Position numbers and translations under genes: made by a program. From Blastomyces gilchristii SLH14081 (taxonomy: Eukaryota; Ascomycota; Eurotiomycetes; Onygenales; Ajellomycetaceae): a stretch of 60,057 bases of DNA. The notes under the pieces are model-generated. The model did not search any database. It saw only the letters and a program-made list of their open reading frames with translations, and was not told the DNA's origin. The first letter of the stretch is position 1; each line of letters begins with the position of its first letter. Location: the NCBI RefSeq assembly GCF_000003855.2, contig NW_003101653.1, forward strand, positions 9,007 through 69,063, read 5' to 3'. Shown in pieces: positions 49,045 through 60,057 of this stretch.

Positions 49045-52000
49045 TTAGTCCCTCTCTTTCAGAAGCAGTTCTCATCAGTCAAGAACTGCTGTTTCAGATA
49101 ATATGAAAGTCAGAGTTCAGATCAGTTAATTATAGCTGACTCATTTTATAAAATATTATCAGCTACAGCTGCAGAGTCTCTTATCAAGAATATTATCAAT
49201 CTCTCACTCAAGCTCATTATCTTCTTCTATGATGTCTGATGACTGTCAGTCAGAAGTCAGCTGAGAAGAGAACAGATCAGTGACAGTGTAATGAAACAAG
49301 CTTGTATGAAATACATTATGAATCTCTGATGATGTGTTAAGATAGTAGTTATAACTATCTAGAACTTCTATCACTTTATATCTGATATAGCAGTAATCTA
49401 GTATACAAGATGAATATGTGATTCATATGTTCTTAAGATTCAATCATATCAGATCTTCTATCTTATATTATTCAGCAGAGTCTTAGTAAACATTGATTTG
49501 ATTCTCTTGATCTTGTTTCACAGTTGTTATGAAGATCTCTGTTTAATCATGAGCATTTCAGAGCTTCATTACTATATTATCAGTGATCTGAATCAGACTG
49601 TGAGAGTTTAGTATGAACTGTGTGATCTCTAGAAGATTTAACACTTTCATATAATAACTGTGTGTAAGAAAGAACAGGCTTACATCTATTAAAATAATAT
49701 CTTATTCATTGATAGCAATCTCTGCATGTAGAAGCAGATCATATCAATCATCTTATAAGTGATTACAGAACTTGTAAAGATAATTCTTTACAGTCTGAAT
49801 TATTCATTCTGATATATCATCAGTCTCAGAGTGATAGACAGTTGATAGATAATATATAATCTTAAGAACTTGACAGATTCTTGTTTAGAGAGTACTTATA
49901 AATTAACAGCTCTGATTCAACACTATCAATCTCAGTAACTTATATATCTGATAGAATGAACTCTGTAAGAAGACTTCAGTAACTTGTTCAGTATTTATCT
50001 TATTACAAGATTTTAATATTATATTCTTACTTAGTCAGTCAATAATGATCAGAATGTTTCTATAATTCTTACTCTTAAATAGATTAACAGTGAAGTCAAT
50101 CACTACATCTTATCAGATTCTATCAGAGATATTAAGTGATTTCAGTAGATCTTTTCTACAGTTCTTTCATAAGATAATAGAACAACAGTAATTACAGTTT
50201 TAAACAAAGTATCTGATACTGTTTAATATCTCAGATCAGTAGAATCCTTAGAAGATTATTCTATACAGTTATTCACAGTCTGAATGACTGATTATATATG
50301 AATTATACATCTCTTGTATTATCTGAGTGTGTAAGAGTTCAGAGTGAGAGACTCAGTATTATTTATGAAATCATAGAGTGTTATTATCATCAATTGAATA
50401 TTCTGAGATATCAGTTCTTATATGTAGTTCTGAGAAGAATCAGAATGCTTCTTGATATACTGCTTCAGTGAGAGTCTGAAGAAGTTCATCTGTCTGAGCT
50501 GCTGTATATCACAGTTTATTCAGTGTAGAGAAAGTGAAGATATCAATATCAGTTCTAATCAGAGAAGTATGTATAGTGTCATGAGCTGTTTCATCTTGAT
50601 TAACTAGTATCTTCAGATTCAAGAGCTGGTGCTCTTGATTCATTCAGTGAGTATCTGTTACATTGAATAATATATCTTGCTCTTATTATAAGAGAGCATC
50701 TGTCATCAAGTTCTGACTGTCAGAATAGTAGTGTATTATAAAATGAAAGCAGCTTAGAAACTCAGACTATTATATCTATCATTCAGTAAGTTTATAGATA
50801 GTTATAAAGTATTTGAGATTCTTATAATCTGTGACTATCTCAAATTCAGAGATATTTCAGAGTTCAGAGTCTCATTCTTCTAAACAGTGTATGATTATGA
50901 GAAGTTTCTTATCATAGATCTCATAATTACATTCAGCAGGACTCAGTTTCTTAAATATAAAGATACATGATTGTAGAATATCTTTATCATTATATTACAG
51001 TATCACTTCTTCTATTATATAGTCAGAGAAATCAGTCTTAACAACTGTTTTATAATCAGAATCAAATATTATTAGTAGAGAGATATTAATAAACATCTTC
51101 TTTATTCATATAAATGCAGCTTTGATATCTGCTGATTATTAAAATACTGAGTCTTTTTTAGTGAGATCTGTAAGTAGTCTTGAAATATCTGAGAAGTTTC
51201 ATATAAATCACTGATAAAAGTTAGTAAATTCAATGAAGCTTTATATATCTTTCACAGTACACAGAGCTTCTCATTTAAGAATGATAGAGACTTTCTCAGA
51301 ATTCATTCAAATCTTCTTATCAGCTTCTATAATAAAACTCAGATACTTGATACTCTGAACTTTAAAATCACACTTGTTAATATCTATCAATAGTGCTGCT
51401 TCTCATAGCTATTGTAATATCTTTCACATATGTTCTTAGTATTCTTTCCTGGATTCATCAGTGAAGATGAGAATGTTATCAAGATACACAGATGTGAATT
51501 TATCAAGGAAATCTCAGAGTACTCAGTTAATATACTTTTGAAATGTACTGAGAGTATTGATCAGTTCAAAGAATGTGACTACTCATTCAAAGAGACTATA
51601 TCATGTTCAGAATGCTGTAAGTCACTCATCTTCTTCAGTGATGCATATTTTATGAAACATGATGATGATATCTAACTTTATAAATCATTGAGCTTGTTCA
51701 ATGTAAGCTAGAGTTTCATTGATAAGAGATAAAGAATAACAGTTCTTCTTTATTAATCTGTTCAATTCTCAATAATTCACACAGAATCAGAGTTCTTCAT
51801 CTGATTTTGATGTAAAGAGAATAGAGGCTGTGATGAAAGAGTTGCTAATGCATATGAATTCTTTATTCAACAGATCATTGAGTATCTTTCAAAGAAGAAG
51901 AAGTTCATCTCAGAACATGTTATAAAGAGAGTCTCATAGTGATTCAAAGTTCTTATCATTCTTCTTTTTTAACTTGATACTGTGATTCACTTCTGAACCT

Positions 52001-52620
52001 TATAAGAGAGGTAGATTTGTAGCATTATTATCTTGTCAGAAGATATCTAGATATTTATGATATTATTAAGAGAGTTTCATACAAGAATCTGTTATTATAA
52101 TACAGAATAACTTTTCTAGAGTCTTTTTAATATCAGTCAGACTGATAAAATAGATTGATATCTGATTCTGCTATCAGTGATTCTTTCAGTGACTTCTTTT
52201 TCTGAGCATTTCATAGATGTTGACAGAGATCTGTATCAGATTCATAGTCTTATGAGTGTCATTCTCATGAATTCTATCTTTGTTAGAGAATATTAAACTC
52301 CTGTTTCAAGTATTCAATAAGATGCCTTGTTCAGATAGTCAGGCAAGTTCTAACATAAGATTATAATCAAGATTATCAACTTCATATATATAGGCATCTT
52401 CACACTGATGTTCTTTAACATCTATATTTAATTTCATTATATAACAGATGTAAACATCTTTTAAATCATTGAACTCTGTAAGAAGTCAGAGTTTTGATAA
52501 GAGAATACACTGAAGATTATAATATCTCACAACTGAAGATTTAATCATTGCATAGTAACATAGACTGCTGTCTATCATAGCTTTCATATTATACATATTA
52601 TCAATCACAGTAGATACAAG
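49045..52620 (-). pseudogene. Pol of delta
   Basis: Minus-strand order from right: protease (about 52620-52340), RT (about 51990-51440), RNase H (about 51120-50700), integrase (about 50360-49640), chromodomain (about 49250-49120) and the polypurine complement (49045-49062). Placement is by alignment with beta. The plus-strand frame 51430-51675 is an antisense image. All domains contain stops. One catalytic RT Asp is Asn. Confidence 0.83.
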
Positions 52621-54078
52621 AATCACATTTATTATTATCTTCTCTTTAAATTATTGTCATCTGACCTCTTCAAGCTCCTGTTTACAAATTTAAACAGAAG
52701 CTAATCTTTTCTCTGTTTCACTGAGACATTTTCATAGTTATCTTCTGAATCTTTCTCTAATGTAATATGATTGATGCAGACAGACACTAATTCATTTTTT
52801 GAACAAGAAGACACTGATCTTTCTCTTGAGTATGAAGACACATAGATTAATCAGTAGTTAGAAGCAATGTATTCTGATCAGTTACAGTTAATACACACTT
52901 CACATTGATGTTAATCAGTGACTTCTTCAGAAGTGATCTCAGAAACTCAGAAGTCTGTTCAAACAGCAGAAACTCTTGCTTGTGTATAGACATTTAAATC
53001 TATTCAGTTCATGATCTCTGCATCATTGTTCTTCAGTGCAGATATATAAGTAACTGAGATGTAATATCTTCTATCACTGTTCTGTATACTCTTAAGCTTG
53101 ATAAGATAATCATTCAATATTCAGAGCTGTGTGTAGAAGTCTTCATAAGTCTGATCTTCATCTATACTTATAAGAATCTGTAAGAGTTCAAAAGTCAATA
53201 TCTTCTTAAGCATGCTAATCTTTATTCAATTCTCTCAAGATTAATTACCTGCTTCTAGAATCTTGATATTGAAATCAGAGATGAATGTTATAAGAGAAGT
53301 ATTTCTCTGTCAGACACTCTGTAATCAATCTAATGCTTTCTGTTATATAGCAGTGTCGCAGAACAGAATATCAAGATATTTCATAATATTATCAGATATT
53401 TGTAATACTGATTCACATGCTTTTATTCATGAATAAAACTTCTGTTTCATGTAATTCTTCAATGTTTCATTGATATATCAATCTTGATTAATTAATGAAT
53501 CAATGATATCTTCATCTACACTCAGTTTCATGAGCATTTTCATCCTTTATGATGAGTAGAAAGTGAGATTGAAAGTATTAAAATATGTGAGAGTATCTAA
53601 GTGTTCTTTCAGCACTTTTGTACTTGATTCTGTAGATGTTGAAATTGCATGAGTTAATTGTTAAAGCTCTTCATATTGAAGTTATTATGTTGCATGCATA
53701 TCAGCTATTTATTATTATTGTAATTTTAACATTGCTCAGAGTCACTGTGATATTATGTCTATACTTGTGTTTGAGAGTTTCATATTATTGTTAGACATGA
53801 TTATATCAATCATCAGATGTATAATATCTGAAGAAGTATAATTGTATTCTTATACATCTGAGTGTCAGAACTCTCAGGTCTTTCACTGATATTCTCTTGT
53901 AAAATCTTACTCTCTTCATAAGATCTTGTTACAGAGTCAGAGTGACTGATGAGCAAGCTTCTATCTGAGAACTCAGTGTCTGCTTAACTGTTTCTCTATT
54001 TCTTACGCGTTATTACGCGTTTGAATATCTCTTGATGAATAATCATTTCTAATAAGAAGATGATGAACATTTTTATAG
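52621..54078 (-). pseudogene. Gag of delta
   Basis: Colinear with beta 22867-24360 and with the two parts of gamma Gag. It includes the uninterrupted LINE C target site near 53326-53340. The zinc knuckle region is near 52860-52910 (minus strand). The reading frame is broken by many stops. A CpG pair in TTACGCGTTATTACGCGT (54003-54020) next to the 5' LTR has escaped decay. Confidence 0.75.
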
Positions 54079-54411
54079 TATAAGAGGCCTACGCTGAATA
54101 GATTGATATAATATTGATAGGTCTTATATAACAAAGATAAAAACATTAAAGAAGGAAAGAAAGAGAAAGTGCGAAAATCAGTGATTGAGATGAATATTTA
54201 TACACATATGTGATGGCATATGCAGTGGAGCTTCAGAGTGGAAGAATATACATGCATTTGTAGTGGCTGAGAATCAGTGATTGAGAATGGCTGAGAATCG
54301 GAGCGTACATTACGCGCGTTCGTAGCGGCCGAGGATCGGCGATCGGGAATGAAAGAATCTATAGAGTGTAATGGAATAGTCTATATGATTGATCGGGCGC
54401 AGCCTGCCACA
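54079..54411 (-). repeat. 5' LTR of delta
   Basis: 333 bp. It starts TATAAGAGGCC (TGTAAG mutated) and ends GCCACA. CpG-rich at 54297-54345, where the 3' LTR is mutated. Confidence 0.94.
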
Positions 54412-57103
54412 GCTACTTAACTATCTTTTATAAGCTCTATAAATGATTCTCTTCTATTTAGTGAATAAATGAAAGATAGAAAACAATGCTCTGCAGTTGA
54501 CACTGTTCTTTCAGTTGTTCATAATATTCAAATAGTGAAGCATGAAGATCTAATCTCAACTACAGTTTTTATTAATATAAAAGATGCATTTAATCATGTT
54601 TCAAAGTCAAAGTTAATTCAGACTTTAAAGATATTAAAAATATCACTTTCTCTAATAAAATGAGTTAACTATTTTATGTCTAAAAGAATCATACAACTAT
54701 TCTTTGATAGAATGAAATAAGACAAGACTGAGATAAAAATAGAAGTACTGTAAGAATCTTCAATCTCACTCATTTTATTTGTAATATACACTGCATATCT
54801 ATTCAAGAATAGAGATTTGAAAATAGTGAGATCTTCAAGTTATATAAATGATATTGATCTAGTCTACAGTTTCAAAACAATCAAAGAGAATTTAGAAGTG
54901 ATTGAAAAAGCAGTAAAGAAAATCTTTATTAGAGCAGATATCAATTAAATTTAATTTAATATGAATAAAACTGAGTTAATTCATTTCTTTTCTAGATTCA
55001 ATGAGAAAGAACTATATCTAACTCTTTTAAATAGAGAGATTAAACCCAGTTTGAATGTCAAATGATTAGAAGTATGATTAAACTCCAAGTTGAATTTTAA
55101 ATATCATATTTAACAAAGAACTATTAAGGCAGAAAGACTATTAAATAGCATAATCAGACTATTAAATACAGAGAGAGGTTCATTCTTTTAGACTATGAGA
55201 CAGTTATATATAGACTGTATCATCTCAGTAGCTGATTATAAAGTTCAAATTTGATAGAATAATTAAGAGAATTTCACTGAACTCTTTCAAAGTCTGTAAA
55301 ATAGAGCTTTGAGAAGAATTCTGAGAGTATTCAAATTATCTTCTATTAAAGTAATGAAAATTAAAGCTTCAATTCCTTCTTCTGCTATTAGATTTGACAA
55401 TATCTGTATGAACAATGCTCTGAGAGATATAAAGATGAGCTTAAATCATATAATCAGAGAAAGAGTCTCTTCTTCATTTTCATCAATTAACTCTGGAAAT
55501 GAACTGGATTAGAATAGATTTCTTGATTAAAATGAAAATAATTCTTCAAAGAAAATACTCTCTCAACTATACAAACTATACTCACTGATTAAAAATCAAT
55601 TTTCTTTATTAAATATTGAAAATGTTGATCATGAGAAGATATCTCTCTGAAGAGAAAAGCTTGAATCTCTCATAGACTTGTAAATAAGTGAACTATCTAA
55701 AGAGAGAGAATATGAACAGCATTTGAAGAGAATTTCTATAATTAATATAAAAGACTCTATTCTGATTTATTCAGATGACTCAAAAAATACAAATTTAAAT
55801 AGATTACACACAAGCATTGCTTATACTGAAGATAATATCAATTTTATCTCAGATTTCTGAAATTTAGACTGTGAATCTGAAGTTTTTGATGCTGAACTAT
55901 TTATAATAGTGAAAGCTTTCAAACTCATTGAAATAAAATCTTATAAAAGAGAAAATGATTTGAAAGAGATATCAATATTCTCTGATAGTCAAGCTGCTTT
56001 AAAAAGACTTAGAAATAGTCAGATTTATAATGATTAAATGAACCTTGAACTGATTTTAAACTCTGTTTTGAAAATTCAAAAGAGAAGAATATTAAAACTC
56101 ATAATTCATCTACACTAAGTTCCTGCTTATATGAATATTTATGACAATGAATTGAGTGATTCAGCTGTAAAAAAGAGTTCAGAATTAAACAGATCTATTC
56201 AAAAAATAGTGTTCTGATCTTTTATAAAGAGAAAGATAAAAGAATCTTGTTTAGATAAGTGAAATGAAAGCTAGCAGAAACAAAAGAAGAGTATACATTA
56301 TTCAAGACTTAAAATAAAATCTAAGTGAAAATCTTGTTTAATTAAATGTAAAAAGAAAATATTCTCATCTATAATTCAGCTGAAACTAGGACATGACTAT
56401 TTTAAATCTTATATACAAAGATTTGATAATAGATTTGATTCAATAGAATACTCATTCTGCAATACAAATGAAAATCCTGAGTATATTGTAATACACTGTG
56501 CATTATATAATAGTCTCAGAGTTAGATTGAAAGAGAAGTATAATCTAAATCAATTAAATATGAGATTCTTATTCTCAACTGAGATTCTTATTCTCAACTG
56601 AGATTCTTATTCTCAACTGAGACAGGAATTAAATACTTAATAGACTTTCTATCAGAAACTCAAGCAGCTACAAGAAAATGACTAAATTCAGAAATATCTG
56701 AATATGAAGAGAAAGGAGGAAATTGATCAGATATAGTCTGTTAAAACAGCTATACACTATCTTTTAATAATTTGTTTTATTATAGTCTCTCTTTACTTTA
56801 CTTTTTCCTTTCTATTCTTTTCTATCTATTTATTTAATGTGTCTATCTTTAAGAGTATATTCTCTTTTCTTTTGTTATGATATTGTCAAATGATTTCAAA
56901 GTATCAGAAGATGTTAAAATACTGCAATTTATAAACAGTTTTTGTATTCTGAGCTGGAATTTTCTGATTTTGCATATCTGAAATTGGTAAATGTATAATA
57001 GTTGACTTTATAGATATAGGAAAAACTCTGAGAACTAAAGGTTCTCAGATAGATGTCATAGTTTCTGACTGTATACATCTATAATTGAAGAATAATAATA
57101 ATA
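54412..57103 (+). pseudogene. LINE B: RT core, RNase H, 3' UTR, (AAT)n tail
   Basis: Colinear with LINE C 44535-47207. ORF2 runs to TAG at 56734-56736. The RT box reads YIND (about 54838-54852), so the first catalytic Asp is Asn, and GVSQGSS is also lost. Parts remain open (54469-54663, 55309-55512). A 20-bp stretch is present three times in tandem at about 56568-56625, once in copy C; the added 40 bp shift the frame near the C-terminus. It ends with (AAT)n and then the right TSD (57104-57116). Confidence 0.92.
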
Positions 57104-57116
57104 ACTAGATTTTGAT

Positions 57117-57269
57117 TTAAAAAGTGAATTTGAAATCATTAATATTTGAAATAACATGATTTGAAATCAATGTAATGAATATAAATTATGATCAGAAGTA
57201 ATGCTTTTAAGTAATATAATAACTATAAAGTTTAGTCCTGGTCTCAGACACGGTCACACGGTCAGTCTA
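57117..57269. mobile_element. hAT-1, right terminus
   Basis: Parallels hAT-2 17283-17435 and ends in a CACGGTCACACGGTCAGTCTA terminus better preserved than in hAT-2. It continues the hAT-1 part that ended at 10728, showing that LINE B lies inside hAT-1. The 8 bases after it, AAGAGAAT, are the expected TSD in eta; the partner is lost with the left arm. Confidence 0.88.
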
Positions 57270-59906
57270 AAGAGAATAGAAGCTGTGATGATGGAGTTAT
57301 TAATATATATGAATTCTTTATTCAACAGATCATTGAGTGTCTTTCAAAGAAGAAGAAGTTCATCTCAGAATACATTATAAAGAAGATTTTAAGATAATTC
57401 AGAATTCTTATTATTCTTCTTTTCTAACTTAATACTGTAATCTATATCTGAGTCTTGTAAGAGAAATAGATTTATAACATTATCTCATTGAAAAATATGT
57501 AGATATTTATGATATTGTTAAGTTTTATATAAGAGTCTGTTATTATAACATAGAATAATTTTTCTAAAGCTTTTCTAGTATTAATCAGACTGATAGAGTA
57601 GATTATTATATAATTCTACTATCAGCAATCTTATCAGCAATCTTATCAGTGACTTTATCAGAAGCTTTTTCAGAGTATTTTATAAGTATTAACAGAGATC
57701 TGTGTCAGATTCATAGTCTTATAAATATTTTCTTCATAAATTCTATCATTGTTAGAAAATATTAAACTTCTGTTTCAAGTGTTCAATAAGATGTCTTGTT
57801 CAGATAGTCAGACAAGTTCTAGTATAAGATTATAGTCAAGATTATTAACTTCATATATATAAGTATCTTTATATTAATATTCTTTATCATTTATATTTAG
57901 TTTCATTATATAACAGATACAAACATCTTTTAAGTCATTAAATTCTGCAAGAAGTCAGAGTTTCAGTAAGAGAATACACTGAAGATTACAGTGTCTTATA
58001 ACTGAAGATTTAATCATTGCATAGTAGTAAACTGACCGTGTGACCGTGTCTGGGACCAGGACCAGATTTTTTGATAGTCTCATTACTAATTCGACTGATC
58101 CCATTACACGGTTTTAACATTAGATAGTAGTTTCATACTGTCTCAGTGAAACTTACTGTCTACTCTTATCACATTTTTCAAATAGAATCATGATTTCCAC
58201 TTCTCAATTTAAATTATTTTTATTGCTTTAAATGACTTTAAATCTCATTTGTGTGTTATCAAAAAGTGTTACTTTTTAAAAAATTAAAAATAGTCTAAAA
58301 AAAACCTTAAAATGTCTAAAAATAGTAACTTTATGCCAAGAATGGGACTAAATGGAACCAAATGAGACCACTTTCTCATTTTTTTCAAGTCATGGTTCCA
58401 TTTTAAGATCTGATATATAGTCACTTTACATGTTTTTTTAATAGCCAGTCCCAGCGGGATTCACGCCAAGAAATGTATGAGACCAGACCAAATAGAATCA
58501 AATGTGAAATTCATGGTCTCAGCGGCCAGTCTACATAGTAGCACAGACTGCTGTCTATTATGACTTTTATATTATATATATTATCTATCACAGTAGATAC
58601 AAGAATCACATTTATTATTATTTCTTCTTTAAATTATTATCATTCAACCTCTTTAAGCTTCTGCTTATAAGTTTGATCAGAAGCTAATCTTTTCTCTATT
58701 TTATTAAGATATTCTTATAGCTATTTTCTGAATCTTTCTCTAATATAATGTGATTGATATGAACTGTCAGCATTGATCTTTCTTTTAAATGAGAAGGTAT
58801 ATAGACTGATCTGCAGTTGAAAGTGATATATTCTAATCAGTTACAATTAATGTATATTTCTCATTGATATCAATCAGCAGCTTCTTTGAGAGCAATCTCA
58901 GAAACTTAGAAGCTTGTTCAGATAGTAGAAACTCTTGTTTATATATAGATATTTAAGTCTACTCAATTCATAACATCTACATTATTATTATTCTTTGATG
59001 CAGGTGTATAAGTGACTGAGATGTAATGTCTTCTACTGCTGTTCTTTACACTCTCAAGCTTGATAAGATAATCATTTAATATTCAGAGTTATATGCAGAA
59101 GTCTTTATAAGTAAGATATTTATCTATACTTCTAAGAACTTATAGAAGTTTAAAAGTTAGTACTTTCTTAAGAATACTATTCTTTATTTAATTCTCTCAA
59201 GATTGATTATCTACTTCTAGAATCTTAGTGTCAAAGTCAGAGATAACTGTTGTGAGAGAAGTATTTCTCTGTCAGATACTCTGTAATTAATCTAATATTT
59301 TCTACTGCATAGCAGTGTCTCTGAATAGAATATTAAGATATCTAATAATGTTATCAGATGTATATAACACTGATTCACATGTCTTTATTTATAAATAAAA
59401 CTTCTGTTTTACACAATCTCTCAATCAATCATTAATATATTAATTTTAACTAGTTGATGAACTAATAGCATCTTTATCTACACTTAGTTTTATAAGTATG
59501 TTCAATTGTTATAATGGATAGAGAGTGAGGTCAGAAGTATTAAAATATGCAGAAGTATCTAGACATTTCTTTAATACTTGTATTATACCTATATCTGATT
59601 CAGTCAGTGTTGAAATTTTGTGTACAGAGATTTCTTATTGAGTTAATCATTGAATTTCTTCATATTAACATTATTAATTTATATGCATATTAGCTATTTA
59701 TTGCTGTTGTAATTTCAACATTACTTAAAAGTACCATAGCACTGTGTTTATACTAGCATTTGAGAGTTCTCTTATCTTATAAGTAGATATAGCTATATCA
59801 TTTATCAGATATATAATATCTGTATTTAAAAGTTATTCAGAGTTAAAAGAAGTGTAACTAGAAAAAACATCCCCTATATCTCAGATATCCGAACTCTCAG
59901 ATCTTT
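57270..59906 (-). mobile_element. Gypsy eta, truncated (RT to Gag), host of hAT-1 and the MITE
   Basis: Minus-strand member of the beta/gamma/delta family, colinear with delta from about 51822 to 53900. It contains the RT N-terminus, protease (around the MITE) and Gag, and stops before the 5' LTR. Similarity ends near 59906 in CAGATCTTT. It is cut on the left by hAT-1 and interrupted by the MITE at 58028-58533. It is heavily decayed with no long open frame. As the outermost layer it is inferred to be the oldest insertion here. Confidence 0.87.
58028..58533. mobile_element. Non-autonomous hAT MITE (506 bp)
   Basis: Flanked by a perfect 8-bp TSD, CATAGTAG (58020-58027 and 58534-58541). Delta shows the empty site at about 52548-52566. 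The termini are TAAACTGACCG and, inward from the right, TAGACTGGCCG. The left end has a doubled GACCGTGT. Its right about 120 bp match the left end of hAT-2, and its left about 35 bp match the right ends of hAT-1 and hAT-2, so hAT-2-type transposase probably mobilised it. It has no ORF. CC, GG and CpG are kept throughout, in sharp contrast to the gypsy around it, which points to recent insertion. Confidence 0.93.
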
Positions 59907-60057
59907 GCCTAAGATGGCGTGAAACATCTCAAAAGGACAACAAGTCGTCAGAGTGCCGCTGTTGTATACGCAGGGAAGCGCACTTCAGCGTCAAAACCTA
60001 ACATTGATTCAAACAGCTCCGTTGCCAACAACGCATCATCCCAGCTGTTTGTGATAC
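59907..60057. other. Non-repeat flank with ordinary base composition
   Basis: After 59906 the sequence abruptly gains CpG, CC and GG (AAGATGGCGTG, GTGCCGCTG, GGGAAGCGC) and matches nothing else in the window. A minus-strand frame from the edge (60055) is open for about 34 codons to a TGA near 59951 and reads protein-like (SWDDALLATELFESMLG), so it might be the end of an exon; a plus-strand frame of 43 codons is open too. No gene call is made. Confidence 0.5.

Larger units (their letters stand above)
48712..54411 (-). mobile_element. Full-length gypsy chromovirus delta
   Basis: 5,700 bp, minus strand, same family as beta and gamma. LTRs are 48712-49044 and 54079-54411 (333 bp each). Perfect TSD GCTAC at 48707-48711 and 54412-54416 within the LINE B RT. 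It is uninterrupted, so it gives the colinear reference for gamma and eta. It is more decayed than beta: the YLDD box reads YLDN (complement of about 51485-51496). Confidence 0.95.
10729..57103 (+). mobile_element. LINE copy B, one Tad-like element split into five pieces
   Basis: The pieces are 10729-11639 (5' UTR), 17436-18769 (rest of UTR and start of ORF1), 32681-35064 (rest of ORF1 and ORF2 endonuclease), 48310-48711 (start of RT) and 54412-57103 (RT, RNase H, 3' UTR). They join colinearly with LINE C without loss. The whole is flanked by ACTAGATTTTGAT at 10716-10728 and 57104-57116, both inside hAT-1 sequence. The interruptions are hAT-2, alpha, gamma and delta, each with its own TSD. 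The YVDD box of the RT reads YIND (about 54838) and one ORF1 knuckle has lost His and Cys, so copy B is dead and more decayed than copy C. Confidence 0.93.

Noticed and set aside
9621..60057. Assembly artefact as the cause of the nested structure
   Set aside because: Matching TSDs of the correct length for each class and colinear rejoining of LINE B argue for real insertions; only the epsilon junctions remain open to doubt.

Overview
The window looks like part of a transposon-packed, AT-rich, gene-free block of a fungal genome. This rests on the families present (chromodomain Ty3/gypsy elements, a Tad/I-like LINE with an RNase H, a hAT element) and on heavy C:G to T:A decay with in-frame stops in nearly every copy. 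No host gene could be identified. The species cannot be named from the sequence.

Almost every base can be assigned to a nest of mobile elements whose borders are fixed by terminal repeats and target-site duplications (TSDs). Outermost on the right is a truncated minus-strand gypsy, eta (57270-59906). A hAT element, hAT-1 (9621-10728 and 57117-57269), lies in it. A 7 kb LINE, copy B, is inserted in hAT-1 and is stretched from 10729 to 57103 because four elements landed in it: hAT-2 (11640-17435), gypsy alpha (18770-32680), gypsy gamma (35065-48309) and gypsy delta (48712-54411). Alpha contains the full-length gypsy beta (22558-28239). Gamma contains LINE copy C (39731-47207), the best preserved element in the window. 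Left of hAT-1 are the 3' end of gypsy zeta (8712-9620), chromovirus epsilon (1232-8711, with a 226-bp LINE fragment inside), a gypsy fragment theta (837-1231), and the 5' end of LINE copy A (1-836), which runs off the left edge. A small, almost unmutated hAT MITE (58028-58533) sits in eta. At about 59907 the repeats stop and ordinary-composition, possibly single-copy DNA begins.

The elements encode the usual machinery: Gag with a CCHC knuckle, then protease, reverse transcriptase, RNase H and integrase plus chromodomain for the gypsies; a knuckle-bearing ORF1 and an endonuclease-RT-RNase H ORF2 for the LINE; a hAT transposase for the DNA elements. All long coding regions carry premature stops, so every coding entry is given as a pseudogene. 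LINE C is the notable case: ORF1 (534 codons) and ORF2 (1,320 codons) each keep one uninterrupted frame, broken only by point-mutation stops.

The most unusual signals are: (1) a decay process that hits the 5' C of CpC, and apparently CpG, rather than the classical RIP target CpA, so Trp TGG becomes TGA and CpA/TpG stay abundant; (2) CpG-rich LTRs and LINE 5' ends next to almost CpG-free bodies; (3) an unidentified extra ORF after the chromodomain in epsilon; (4) discordant flanks of epsilon that imply ectopic recombination.
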